Below are positions 47,917-61,304 of a stretch of 64,000 nucleotides of DNA, one piece after another; the stretch's first letter is position 1; each line of letters opens with the position of its first letter. The position numbers and the translations under genes are program-made. The DNA comes from Sipunculus nudus (Eukaryota > Annelida > Sipuncula > Golfingiida > Sipunculidae). The DNA lies in NCBI GenBank assembly GCA_026874595.1, contig CM049314.1, positions 34,579,229 to 34,643,228 of the forward strand, given 5' to 3'. The notes under the pieces were generated by a model. The model searched no databases. It worked only from the letters and a program-made list of their open reading frames with translations, and was not told where the DNA came from.

Positions 47917-49014
47917 ATTGACAGGAATATTTTCATATACAATATTGAACAAATCTCACTCCCAAAAAAAATCAGTGAAAGCTGAATGTATATGTGTCAT
48001 GTTTTCATTCTGAAAATAACCGAAATGGTAAGTGGAAAAAGTTATTTTCAAATATATCCAATGATGAAAATCTTTCTAAAAATCAACTTGAGAAATTGAG
48101 GTACTGAATACCTAATGTATACTCAGCAGTAAAAACCCTAAATAAGAAAGAATATGGAACAAGTAAATATATTTTGATCCCTAAAATGTCATCTACTGGG
48201 AAAAAAGAGAAGTAAATAATAGAAAAACAACTGATATAGTTAATGTCTGATATCCTTCACATGAAATATCTCTCAGAACATAACCGAGAGAAATGGAACT
48301 GGTAAATAAATATCTTATGTAGGCAAAAATTAAAAAATCCAGTAGAAAATCACGTAGAAAATGAATCTGGTAAACATCTGATATATCTTATGGTGCATAT
48401 TACTGCATAATACTCACAAAACAGGAACAGAAATAAAAAATACTAGTGGTTTTAAGGTATATCTGAAAGAAATTAGTTATTGATGGAGAAAATGGGAAAA
48501 AAAGAATAAGATCACAGTACAGTAGGCAGGCAATTGCACCTGCATTACTCAAAACAGAAGAACAGATTAATTTAATGAAGCCATATATATGGAAGTAATG
48601 ACTATTTTAGGCCTGTCCATGTACACTATGTGCTGCTGTAGGCTTCAGCTCTCAGGATAATAATTCAAACCAACACGGACCTTTAATGACTGAGTTATCA
48701 ATACTGACTGGTTTATCTAAAACAGTTCTATTACTTAAGGGATGTCTATCTGCTGTGGGTAAGTATAGATTATGGTTGTAATTCACTTTCATGTGAAGTA
48801 CAATAATGTGATATTTATCAGACAATTAAAAACAGATCACAATTATACAGATCACAACTTGTACTTTCCTTATATATATATATATATATATGATTGATCT
48901 GTGATTCCTTTTACTCATTCATTATAATTATGTACTCCAATATTTTACACTGACATGGACCCTGTCAACCAAGCTATAGATCAACTAATACACTACATAC
49001 CTACAACCTTAGAT
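47917..49014. other. AT-rich DNA
   Basis: A (TA)n run at about 48871-48891. No gene seen. Confidence 0.5.
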
Positions 49015-52000
49015 TAAACACCACAGCATGCAGACCTGACAGTCTGACCCTGACACCTCCAAAGCCTTAGGTTAACCACCACAGCAGGCCTGACACTGAC
49101 CTTGATACCCCCCTTAACCTTAGATTAACCACCAGAGCAGACCTAACACTGACCCTGAAACCCCCACCACCTAAAATTAACCACCAGTGTCAGCAGGCCT
49201 GGATGACACTGACCCTGACACCCCCATGGCCTTAGATTAACCACCACAGCAGGCTTGCACTGACCCTGACACCCCCACAGCCTTAGATTAACCACCACAG
49301 CAGGCTTGCACTGACCCTGACAACCCCACAGCCTTAGATTCACCACCACAGCAGGCTTGCACTGACCCTGACACCCACAGCCTTAGATTAACCACCACAG
49401 CAGGCTTGCACTGACCCTGACACCCCCACAGCCTTAGATTAACCACCACAGCAGGCTTGCACTGACCCTGACACCCCCACAGCCTTATAGATTAACCACC
49501 ACAGCAGGCTTGCACTGACCCTGACACCCCACAGCCTTAAATTAACCACCACAGTAGACCTAGCTGACACTGACCCTGACACACCCACAGCCTTAAATTA
49601 ACCACCACAGCAGGCTTGCACTGACCCTGTCATCCCAATGGCCTTGAATTAACCACAACAGCTGACCTGGCACTGACCCTGACACCCCCACAACCTTAGA
49701 TTAACTACCACAGCAGGTTGACACTGACCCTGACACCCCCACGGCCTTGAATTAACCACAACAGCTGACCCGGCACTGACCCTGACACCCCCACAGCCTT
49801 AGATTAACTACCACAGCAGCCCTGACACTGACCCTGACACCCCCACGGCCTTGAATTAACCACAACAGCTGACCTGGCACTGACCCTGACACCCCCACAG
49901 CCTTAGATTTACTACCACAGCAGGCCTGACACTGACCCTGACACCCCCACGGCCTTGAATTAACCACAACAGCTGACCTGGCACTGACCCTGACACGCCC
50001 ACAGCCTTAGATTAACTACCACAGCAGCCCTGACACTGACCATAACAACCCACAGCAGACCTGACACTGACCCTGACACCCCCACAGCCTTAGATTAACT
50101 ACCACAGCAGACCTGACACTGACCCTGACAACTCTACGGCCTTAGATTAACTACCATAGCAGGCCTGACACTGACCCTGACAACCCACAGCAGGCCTGAC
50201 ACTGACCCTGACACCCCCAGCACAGCCTTGAATTAACCACTACAGCTGACCTGGTACTGACCCTGACACCCCCACAGCCTTAGATTAAGTACCACAGCAG
50301 CCCTGACACTGACCCTGACAACCCACAGCCTTAGATTAACCACCACAGTAGGCTTGCACTGACCCTGACTACCCCACAGCCTTAGATTAACTACCACAGA
50401 AGACCTGACACTGACCCTGACACCCCCACCACCTTAGATTAACCACCACAGCAGGCTTCCACTGACCCTGACACCCCAACAGTCTTAGATTAACCACCAC
50501 AGCAGGCCTGACACTGACCCTGACACCCCCACAGCCTTAGATTTAAACTACCACAGAAGACCTGACACTGACCCTAGCTGACACCCCCACAGCAGGCCTG
50601 ACACTGACCCTGACAACCCACAGCCTTAGATTAACCACCACAGTAGGCTTGCACTGACCCTGACTACCCCACAGCCTTAGATTAACCACCACAGCAGACC
50701 TAGCTGACACTGACCCTGACACCCCCACCACCTTAGATTAACCACCACAGCAGGCTTGCACTGACCCTGACACCCCTGAAGCCTTAGATAAACCACCACA
50801 GCAGGCCTGACACTGACCCTGACAACCCACAGCCTTAGATTAACCACCACAGCAGGCCTGACACTGACCCTGACACCCCCACAGCCTTAGATTAACCACC
50901 ACAGCAGGCCTGACACTGACCCTGACACCCCCACAGCCTTAGATTAACCACCACAGCAGGCCTAACACCCACCCTGACACCCCCACAGCCTTAGATTTAA
51001 ACTACCACAGAAGACCTGACACTGACCCTAGCTGACACCCCCACAGCAGGCCTGACACTGACCCTGACAACCCACAGCCTTAGATTAACCACCACAGTAG
51101 GCTTGCACTGACCCTGACTACCCCACAGCCTTAGATTAACTACAACAGAAGACCTGACACTGACCCTGACACCCCCACCACCTCAGATTAACCACCACAG
51201 AAGACCTGACACTGACCCTGACAACCCACAGCCTTAGATTAACCACCACAGTAGGCTTGCACTGACCCTGACACCCCCACAGCCTTAGATTTAAACTACC
51301 ACAGAAGACCTGACACTGACCCTAGCTGACACCCCCACAGCAGGCCTGACACTGACCCTGACAACCCACAGCCTTAGATTAACCACCACAGTAGGCTTGC
51401 ACTGACCCTGACTACCCCACAGCCTTAGATTAACTACAACAGAAGACCTGACACTGACCCTGACACCCCCACCACCTCAGATTAACCACCACAGAAGACC
51501 TGACACTGACCCTGACAACCCACAGCCTTAGATTAACCACCACAGTAGGCTTGCACTGACCCTGACACCCCCACAGCCTTAGATTTAAACTACCACAGAA
51601 GACCTGACACTGACCCTAGCTGACACCCCCACAGCAGGCCTGACACTGACCCTGACAACCCACAGCCTTAGATTAACCACCACAGTAGGCTTGCACTGAC
51701 CCTGACTACCCCACAGCCTTAGATTAACTACAACAGAAGACCTGACACTGACCCTGACACCCCCACCACCTCAGATTAACCACCACAGAAGACCTGACAC
51801 TGACCCTGACAACCCACAGCCTTAGATTAACCACCACAGTAGGCTTGCACTGACCCTGACACCCCCACAGCCTTAGATTTAAACTACCACAGAAGACCTG
51901 ACACTGACCCTAGCTGACACCCCCACAGCAGGCCTGACACTGACCCTGACAACCCACAGCCTTAGATTAACCACCACAGTAGGCTTGCACTGACCCTGAC

Positions 52001-54535
52001 TACCCCACAGCCTTAGATTTACCACCACAGCAGACCTAGCTGACACTGACCCTGACACCCCCACCACCTTAGATTAACCACCACAGCAGGCTTGCACTGA
52101 CCCTGACACCCCTACAGCCTTAGATAAACCACCACAGCAGGCCTGACACTGACCCTGACAACCCACAGCCTTAGATTAACCACCACAGCAGGTTGACACT
52201 GACCCTGACACCCCCACAGCCTTAGATTAACCACAACAGCAGGCCTGACACTGACCCTGACACCCCCACAGCCTTAGATTACCACCACAGCAGGCCTAAC
52301 ACCCACCCTGACACCCCCACAGCCTTAGATTTAAACTACCACAGAAGACCTGACACTGACCCTAGCTGACACCCCCACAGCAGGCCTGACACTGACCCTG
52401 ACAACCCACAGCCTTAGATTAACCACCACAGTAGGCTTGCACTGACCCTGACTACCCCACAGCCTTAGATTAACTACAACAGAAGACCTGACACTGACCC
52501 TGACACCCCCACCACCTCAGATTAACCACCACAGAAGACCTGACACTGACCCTGACAACCCACAGCCTTAGATTAACCACCACAGTAGGCTTGCACTGAC
52601 CCTGACTACCCCACAGCCTTAGATTAACTACAACAGAAGACCTGACACTGACCCTGACACCCCCACCACCTCAGATTAACCACCACAGAAGACCTGACAC
52701 TGACCCTGACAACCCACAGCCTTAGATTAACCACCACAGTAGGCTTGCACTGACCCTGACACCCCCACAGCCTTAGATTTAAACTACCACAGAAGACCTG
52801 ACACTGACCCTAGCTGACACCCCCACAGCAGGCCTGACACTGACCCTGACAACCCACAGCCTTAGATTAACCACCACAGTAGGCTTGCACTGACCCTGAC
52901 TACCCCACAGCCTTAGATTAACCACCACAGCAGACCTAGCTGACACTGACCCTGACAACCCACAGCCTTAGATTAACCACCACAGTAGGCTTGCACTGAC
53001 CCTGACACCCCCACAGCCTTAGATTTAAACTACCACAGAAGACCTGACACTGACCCTAGCTGACACCCCCACAGCAGGCCTGACACTGACCCTGACAACC
53101 CACAGCCTTAGATTAACCACCACAGTAGGCTTGCACTGACCCTGACTACCCCACAGCCTTAGATTTACCACCACAGCAGACCTAGCTGACACTGACCCTG
53201 ACACCCCCACCACCTTAGATTAACCACCACAGCAGGCTTGCACTGACCCTGACACCCCTACAGCCTTAGATAAACCACCACAGCAGGCCTGACACTGACC
53301 CTGACAACCCACAGCCTTAGATTAACCACCACAGCAGGTTGACACTGACCCTGACACCCCCACAGCCTTAGATTAACCACCACAGCAGGCCTGACACTGA
53401 CCCTGACACCCCCACAGCCTTAGATTACCACCACAGCAGGCCTAACACCCACCCTGACACCCCCACAGCCTTAGATTTAAACTACCACAGAAGACCTGAC
53501 ACTGACCCTAGCTGACACCCCCACAGCAGGCCTGACACTGACCCTGACAACCCACAGCCTTAGATTAACCACCACAGTAGGCTTGCACTGACCCTGACTA
53601 CCCCACAGCCTTAGATTAACTACAACAGAAGACCTGACACTGACCCTGACACCCCCACCACCTCAGATTAACCACCACAGAAGACCTGACACTGACCCTG
53701 ACAACCCACAGCCTTAGATTAACCACCACAGTAGGCTTGCACTGACCCTGACTACCCCACAGCCTTAGATTTACTACCACAGAAGACCTGACACTGACCC
53801 TGACACCCCCATCACCTCAGATTAACCACCACAGCAGGCCTGACACTGACCCTGACAACCCACAGCCTTAGATTAACTACCACAGTAGGCTTGCACTGAC
53901 CCTGACTACCCCACAGCCTTGGATTTACTACCACAGAAGACCTGACACTGACCCTGACACCCCCATCACCTCAGATTAACCACCACAGCAGGCCTGACAC
54001 TGACCCTGACAACCCACAGCCTTAGATTAACTACCACAGCAGACCTGACACTGACCCTAGCTGACACCTCCACAGCAGGCCTGACACTGACCCTGACACC
54101 CCCAGTACAGCCTTGAATTAACCACAACAGCTGACCTGGCACTGACCCTGACACCCCCTAAGCCTTAAGTTAAGTACCACAGCAGCCCTGACACTGACCC
54201 TGACAACCCACAGCCTTAGATTAACTACCACAGCAGACCTGACACTGACCCTGACAACCCCACCACCTTAGATTAACCACCACAGCAGGCTTGCACTGAC
54301 CCGGACACCCCTACAGCCTTAGATTAACCACCACAGCAGGCCTGACACTGACCCTGACACCCCCACAGCCTTAGGTTAACTACTACAGCAGGCCTGACAC
54401 TGACCCTGACAACCCCACGGCCTTAGGTTAACCACCACAGCAGGCCTGACAATGACACTAGCTGACACCCCCATGGCCTTAGAATAACTACCACTGCAGG
54501 CCTGACACTGACCCTGACACCCCTACTATGGTCTG
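49015..54535. repeat. 5.5-kb GC-richer minisatellite, ~52-bp unit, with nested higher-order repeats
   Basis: The unit reads 'ccttagattaaccaccacag', 'caggcctgacactgaccctg', 'acacccccacag', with about 105 units. The variant 'agatttaaactaccacag' occurs at 50539, 50993, 51287, 51581, 51875, 52327, 52775, 53021 and 53473, giving spacings of 454, 294, 294, 294, 452, 448, 246 and 452. Three identical 62-codon minus-strand frames (50543, 51879, 53025) are repeat artefacts. Strong strand asymmetry (C/A on plus, G/T on minus). Confidence 0.97.
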
Positions 54536-54896
54536 ATTATATACTACAGCAGTGAGATATAGGCTCTAGACACAGACCCTAGAGATCCATTCCCCCTTCC
54601 TGCCAAGCACCTAAGATGAACTATTAGTTCCTGCCTTAGTTTGATTCCACCACACTAAGCATGCATTCATTGTAGACCAGGGCCTGGCCTTGGACTTAAC
54701 ACCACAGGGGACCTAACACTGACCTGTACACTAAATACATTGAACCGATAAAACCATATCAAAAGAGCAAACCATGCTTCTTGGCTCCAATAAAAATCCC
54801 TTTGTTTTTTATATCCAGCTGGTTTCCTCCACTGATGGCTAGGTAATAAAAGCGCGTCTGTAAAACACACTTATAGACTTCCCGATATCGCTCAGA
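54536..54896. other. Right edge of the minisatellite and unique DNA
   Basis: Worn array words fade by about 54730. No gene supported. Confidence 0.45.
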
Positions 54897-54931
54897 TCAG
54901 TAGCAGAACAAGTGCTCACTCCATTTTTTAC

Positions 54932-55212
54932 CAGTCACGATGACGACTTTTTTCTTGGAGCCACTTAAACCTAACTGGCAGCTTCCTGTGAATAGCTGCT
55001 GGTGTAGTATTTTATGCTTCCTATCACATTCCGTGTTCTGGATGGTGCGGTGAACTGTTGAGAGGCAGTGTGGGTTAGTCATGGTCCAGCGCACTCTGCC
55101 AGATATCCAAACCAACTGATGGACTACAGCCTTGCCGAGGCACCGCGAAACTGTAATAGCGCTCATTAAGAAGGGTTATCGTCACCTGAGCTCCGAATAT
55201 TAGTCTGCCCAT
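54932..55212 (-). CDS. Candidate minus-strand exon(s) in a GC-richer unique island
   Basis: Two overlapping frames. The first starts at 55212 with a good context (CCAACATGG) and runs 45 codons to a stop at 55075; after nine codons (MGRLIFGAQ) it also meets a donor-like CAG/GTGACG. The second is open from 55166 to 54897 and meets a donor-like G/GTAAAA at 54932, after QLGLSGSKKKVVIVTG. I recognise neither protein. Higher G+C, absence of repeats, Kozak context and donor sites support some coding or regulatory role. The exact exon structure cannot be settled by eye, and chance remains possible. Confidence 0.3.
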
Positions 55213-58200
55213 GTTGGCTGGGACGAGAGCCCCTCGTAACTTCTCACTCACACAACAAATCAGCTCTGTTGGGCTTTAACAGGTTCAAGACAGAATCAAT
55301 GGGGATATCCACATCGGCCAATTACGCTGCACCAAGAATACCAACCCCTAACTGATGTCAAGTTATATTTCGCGTGAGTGGTTGCCTATGAATATCAATG
55401 ACTGGACCAGTTTCGTTCATCTATCTTTCTGCATCAATTGGTATGGGAGAACAGGCATTTTCTACCTGGTTAAACAGATAATTATTTATACGGCCCAAAT
55501 CCTGATGGCTTGCAAATGGGCCTGATGACAAATGCCAGGAATGCTTCACAAAATGGACCTCTGATTAACCCTTAAAAACAACAAAACATCTAATTTACCC
55601 TGCATCATTAGGGTGGTGTTATTTTAACAGTACACTGGTACACTATAAATCAAAGAAGGTTTTTTATAAAGCATGATGAATTGTGTATGTAAATAGAGTT
55701 AACCATGCACATAGATCTTTCATAACACATGTAACAGTCTAGCTGTATATTTAAGTAATATTACTGCTTAGAATATTAATGGATTATATTACCAACAGAT
55801 TTTTTCCCAAAAAATCTATAAGGATTCGTTTAAATTCTAGTTATTATTTATGGACCCAGCTACCATAAAACCCTGTGTCATTGGTGAATAACCTTTTATG
55901 TTAAAACTCCAAATGTTCCACTCCTCTATTTTAATATTAAACTTAATATCCAATATTCTGAGGCAATCACTGTAATAAAGTTTCATATTCTTTCCACTCA
56001 GGCTTTGGTATTTCATATTATTTTAGATTTATGGCACCTGTTACCAATTTGATCTCACTGAATAATAGCCCAAGGCATTAGAAACCCAACAAGCCAACAC
56101 CATGTAATATTCATAAATGAGATACTGGACCCAATAATGCCCATTTATAAGCACCAACTGCAATATTATAAATCCATTAATAATACTTTCCTTAATGGCA
56201 TCATTAAGAGATAATTATGAAGTTTTGTTGCTGTTTCCTCATCAAAACTACATGTGCATCTTGTCAAACTACCGAGCCCAGCAGGAGTGAACAATATTTC
56301 AAAGACAGCGAAATATTACACAGTATGAAGAGAAATTCATTACATCATTTTCTGGCAGTAAATATTAATTGCTTTATCTTATTCCTAAACTGATGAAATA
56401 AACATAAAATCAATATCAAAACTGATGGTGGCACCACTCAACTGTTGTCATGCAACCCCTGTTGCAATGCTCTGGCCAATACTCTTTTTGGTCTTGAAAT
56501 TATTTGTACAGAATGATGCAATATGAGTCCTAAGAGGAGTGATTTTCCATATATATCCTGAGAAATTTGACAATATTCTCCAAAGGGGTGATTAGAGTGC
56601 CACCTATCAGAAACTACACCAGTATATCCAGCTCTGATCACTGAAAAATTGGCTGTGTTTGAACTGGGCCCATGGAAAACCTGTCCAGGATGAAGTCAAG
56701 TGAACCAGCTGTCCCATTGTAAGATTGGGTTGTATTCTAGTTGACTAAAATATGTATGTGATACAGGTGGGCTTATATAAATTATTTTTTAATGCAAAGT
56801 TTTATCTGCTTCATTTATCCCAAGTTCTAGAGAAGATGGAGCATTCAAAATTGTTCTTAATATTTAGATAATCTTCTATATATATATACATTAATATTTA
56901 TATATTTATATATATGCATTTAGTAAATATTAAATCAATTAGTCTGCAATCAGCCTAAACTACAGAAAAAAACAGATCCAAGAGTTAATTATATAAGAGC
57001 AATAACATAATATCTTATGATATCATACTGTATCTATGATTAACCTAATACTGGTGTATTGTTTTCCTTAGTGCTGTCAGGTAAGAAGGAATCAGCGAGC
57101 TAGCCTTGACCTATCAAATGGCTCCTCAGCAGAATGCAAGTGACTGATTATCCTTATAAATCAGACTCTGTGTAACCAGCATATTTTTTTTTTGCTTGGC
57201 ATATCATCCATCAAGCTCTGACATGGAGACTAGAGGCTAAATCAATCATATGTCTTGATTCTGACAGTTAATTCTGTAGATGAATGTATAGTCCCAGTTG
57301 CATCTCTCAGCCTGTGAACTTAAACCCAGGCCTGGTATACATAACACAAGCCAGAACTGTCAAATGTTACTGCAGCAATATCAGTCACAGGGTGAGTGGC
57401 TGACGATAAATCCATATTAGATGTCAGTCAATCAGCTGTGATCATAATAAAGAATAAAAGAATCAAGGAAAAATAAAAAATAAATGTTTGTGTTTACCAT
57501 CTTTTATTTTTTTTTATCTTCCACCTATCTTTAAAGTGGCCTAAAATATTCCCATATGTAAAGTATAAGCCAAAAAGTGCTGCAAGTGCACATAATGTCA
57601 GTCTTGTTAATATCCTTGTGTTTATAACATGTGGGGGGACACCATAACATTTATTATCCAAACATAACTGGTGGCAAATCAGACAAACAGTTTATTAAAT
57701 GACAAAGACTGTTTCATCAAACATCTTTCCCACTGACAACCAGTGGCCTTTTATCTTTTGCACATATGCAGTCAAGCACCTTCTGTTATGTGGATTTTCG
57801 GTTTGTCAATATGGAGCTCACAGATAAACAATTAAGCTTATGCATACCTCCATCACAGGGTCAAAATGAGAGCTTTCTTAGCAGGAGTTACCAACAGCAA
57901 ATTAATATGTACAGCAGATTAATTAAGTCAGAAGTCACATAAATTCTACAAATAATGTAGGTGAATATATAGCTGGTTTTAAGTTTTACCCTGTTTGGCT
58001 ATGTTTTCTTTACCTTCAGTGCATTATATATTATTGTTTCACAGGTCTGTGGCTTATTAAAAAATGGCTGTTATCTATTCAATAATTAAATGACATTGTA
58101 GATAACCATATGATAAAAATAAGGGGATAGATGATTATAGAATGGGAGAGGGGGATGCATGCTCACACAGTAAAGTAGTGAAGTGAAAGAACAATTAATT

Positions 58201-60075
58201 TTTGTTTCAGGCATTTTGTAAAGTGCCCAGGGGGCATGGGAGATACAGAGAGAAATATTAAAATTTACTTGACATAAAAGTAAGGTAAATGGGTATGATG
58301 TAGAAACATTTAGGAAATTTAGCCAGTCATGGTGCAAACTGGAGTAGTTTATGAATTATTTAGAAGAGGTTTTTGCTGCTAAGTGTGGGCAGTTAATTTA
58401 AATATTTCCCAAATTTTTTAGTTTCAAAAGTCCCCTGCATTCTGACCCTATTATTAATTATTCTTCTTTGTATCAATGTATTATATATGTATGTGGTTAA
58501 TGGAAGAATATTTGTAAAATTGTGATTCTCAGCCGAGGATCCATCTTCCTGTAAGCCAGGCCTCAAGCGCAGTAGAGCAGATACCTTGCTTCAGTGAGAC
58601 CCTGAGCATGTTATTCCATGAATTATTAACAAGGTAAATGGACCAATCAGGTGGCTTGTGTAAGGCCCTTCTATGTGGGAAGGAAAACTAATAATTCATC
58701 AACTGTCTGGCAATGGAAGACACGCGGAATTCATCTGACCAATCATTCATATTATTAACCTGGTAAGTTTCAGGCACATGTGTTCTTTCTGAAGAGACAT
58801 TAATCATGTTTTCATAAGAGATTGTTAAAGGAGTAAACTATTTGGAAAAGACTTTTTGCAAAGCACTGGTGAAAGGAATAGCTGATTGTTGCTCATCTGA
58901 TGTCATTCCATATACATGTACTGGGAAAACTGACTTTAATTGACAGGACAGGTACGTATTACAAGTCGCACCCTGACTTTGCCAGTATTTGATTTCCTAG
59001 CACAAGTTGTGACTTCTGCAGGGAAATATACAGTACATACAGTTATGATTCCTGTGAAGTATTTACTATTGTAACCATGGATCTGACTGGCCATTAGGAT
59101 TCTGACCTCATCACATGTGGGTCTTTTCAAAAGTGATAATGTATCAGATCAGGAAGCCCACAGAAGCAAGGTGTCTACGCAACAAAACTAGAGACCTGGA
59201 CCTTAGGAAGATACTGAGAACCTTAATCTGTAAGGTCCAGTGCTGTACGTCACCATCAGGCCAGCTCTATCTGTCCGAACTCACTATTCCAGTCACACCT
59301 ACACATTATCTATGGCATGTATTAGCCATATATGTGTAAGCCCTACAGCACCCTCGAGATAATCTCTAACAGTGCATGGACTTATTAAGTATTCATGTCA
59401 GTGTTTGCTGTTAATATTGAGGATACACAAGAATTAACTTGGGGTTTCAGCAGCATATGCTCCGGTCAGTTAAGTGTTAATACCTCCTATGGGGGATGTA
59501 ACATCTGCAACTGAGCCGAGGTTGGACAGGCCTGTTGGGTCTCATCAAGAAGAAAGCTGACGGACAATACTTCAAGCTACATATGAGTGGAGGTTAACAC
59601 CTAAAATGATCAAAATATCCAAATTCTTAATATGAATTTTCAATACTGTGAAATACTGAAGTCTTCATTTACTGTCCAAAATCTTTAAATAAATGATACA
59701 CCTGTCAAATTGGAAATGTGATGTTTTGGAATTTGTTCAAAAATGTTTTGACCATAAATTCACAAGAAAACTTAAATAACACAGTCTGAAAATTTAAAAG
59801 ATGGTGGTTCTCAGTTCAAAATAAATATTTAGTTAAATAAAAATGACTTGTATTTGCCATTTTACCACTCTAAAAATGCTCTGGAACATTTCAAAAGCAC
59901 CTTGGCCTGTGTCCAGGAAAAACCCCTGGGTTATTTAAATTGCTGCATTTTGTTTCTGTGCCACACTTGTATATAAGAAGACTACCATGCACTCTATCCA
60001 ACATCCATGGATGCCTTATATCCATGTCAATGCACAAAATATTATGGCACCGTTTTGTTTGATAAATTTTTTTAC

Positions 60076-60077
<2 letters not shown>
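55213..60077. other. Long unique AT-rich stretch
   Basis: No gene or large repeat supported. GC-richer unique patches at about 55213-55400, 57070-57180 and 58550-58760 could be conserved regulatory DNA. About 58950-59030 carries 'gtcgcaccctgac' type words related in inverse to 29800. AT-only runs near 56876-56935. ORFs here are under 85 codons and featureless. Confidence 0.4.

Positions 60078-60116
<39 letters not shown>
60078..60116. repeat. (AT)n microsatellite
   Basis: About 19 AT units; explains the isoleucine/tyrosine run of the minus-strand ORF over it. Confidence 0.97.
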
Positions 60117-60117
<1 letters not shown>

Positions 60118-60119
<2 letters not shown>

Positions 60120-60690
60120 CATGCAAAAGGTATAACATTTTTCCTACCTTTAAGATATAATAAATAGCAACATGTGTATTACGGCTATATGTATTCATTT
60201 CTTATCAACACTTCTGCAGGTAATCAATTAATCTAATATAATCCTTCAAAAGTCAGTCTGGGTTAACCTACATATTTTCATTCTGCTCACATTCTGACAC
60301 AACAACAGGACTTTTACGTATCCAAATCACTCAGTGATGCATGTTCCCCGGCCATCTTAAGCTTACAGACCTCCATGTAGACAAACAAAAACTAGCCCGG
60401 CAGCATGTCTAACAAGCCTTTATTTAACTCCTCAGGGAGAAGCTAATTGAGCATTTCTTTCCATTATTCAGAGGTGTTGCTTTCTTCAGGAGATTCTAGA
60501 ATGACTAAAGTAATCAAGTTCAGTTCCTGAGTGAGACTGATGCGGCACTGCCTCAAGTCCTCCGGTTAATTAATCTGACGACTAGACAACCGCCAATCCA
60601 ATCACTTACACATCTCCTGACTAAAATGTACTGTTACAAAGATGTTGCATTATTTGTACCTCTTGTTAAAAGTGACAGAAATTTCGAATA
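60118..60690. other. Unique DNA
   Basis: About 60300-60610 is less AT-rich and free of repeats. No coding evidence. Confidence 0.4.
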
Positions 60691-60699
60691 TTTTTAGCC

Positions 60700-61260
60700 A
60701 TGATGTAATGGTAAATCACAGATATACAGATGGTTGCAACCTGAACCATTCTGAGGTCTGACCTAATGGTGAAACACATTATGGCAGGACTTGAATCTGA
60801 ACTGTATGAAGTCTGATATAGTGGTGAAACATTTTTAAGGTAAGACTGGAATCTGAATTATTCTGAGGTTTGGCATAATGGTGAAATCCTGTAAGAGAAA
60901 ACTGGAAACAGAAATTTTCACAAGTCTGACTAAAAGGCGGAACACTCAGGCATAGGGCAGGAATATAAGAATGGAATATAAATTGTTCTGTGGTCTAATC
61001 TAGCAGTGAAACTCAGGACATGCATCTGAATTAAGGTCTCATCTAATGGTAAAACACAGGTCTTATCTAATTGTGGTGAAGAAAATAAGACTGGAACCTA
61101 AATTTTTAAATCTTGTGAAGAAGCACTGTAAGGCAGGGATGGAATATAGAGGTGAGGACTTGGGGTCTGATATAAAAGTGAAACACTCAGATATAGGACA
61201 GGAATCTGAATCATTCTGAGGTGTGACAAAATAGTGAAGGTAAGGGAGGAATCTAAACTG
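60700..61260. repeat. Degenerate ~60-bp tandem repeat
   Basis: About nine worn units with 'ctgaggtctga', 'taatggtgaaacac' and 'aggactggaatctgaa'. It leads directly into the 43-bp array. Confidence 0.75.
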
Positions 61261-61304
61261 TTTTCAGGGTTTAAGGGAACATAAACCCTGAAAAACTCCA
61301 TGAA

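Noticed and set aside
49143-54154. Minus-strand ORFs with VVNLRLWGCQGQC repeats as a protein family
   Set aside because: Direct product of the ~52-bp minisatellite; frames break wherever unit length varies.
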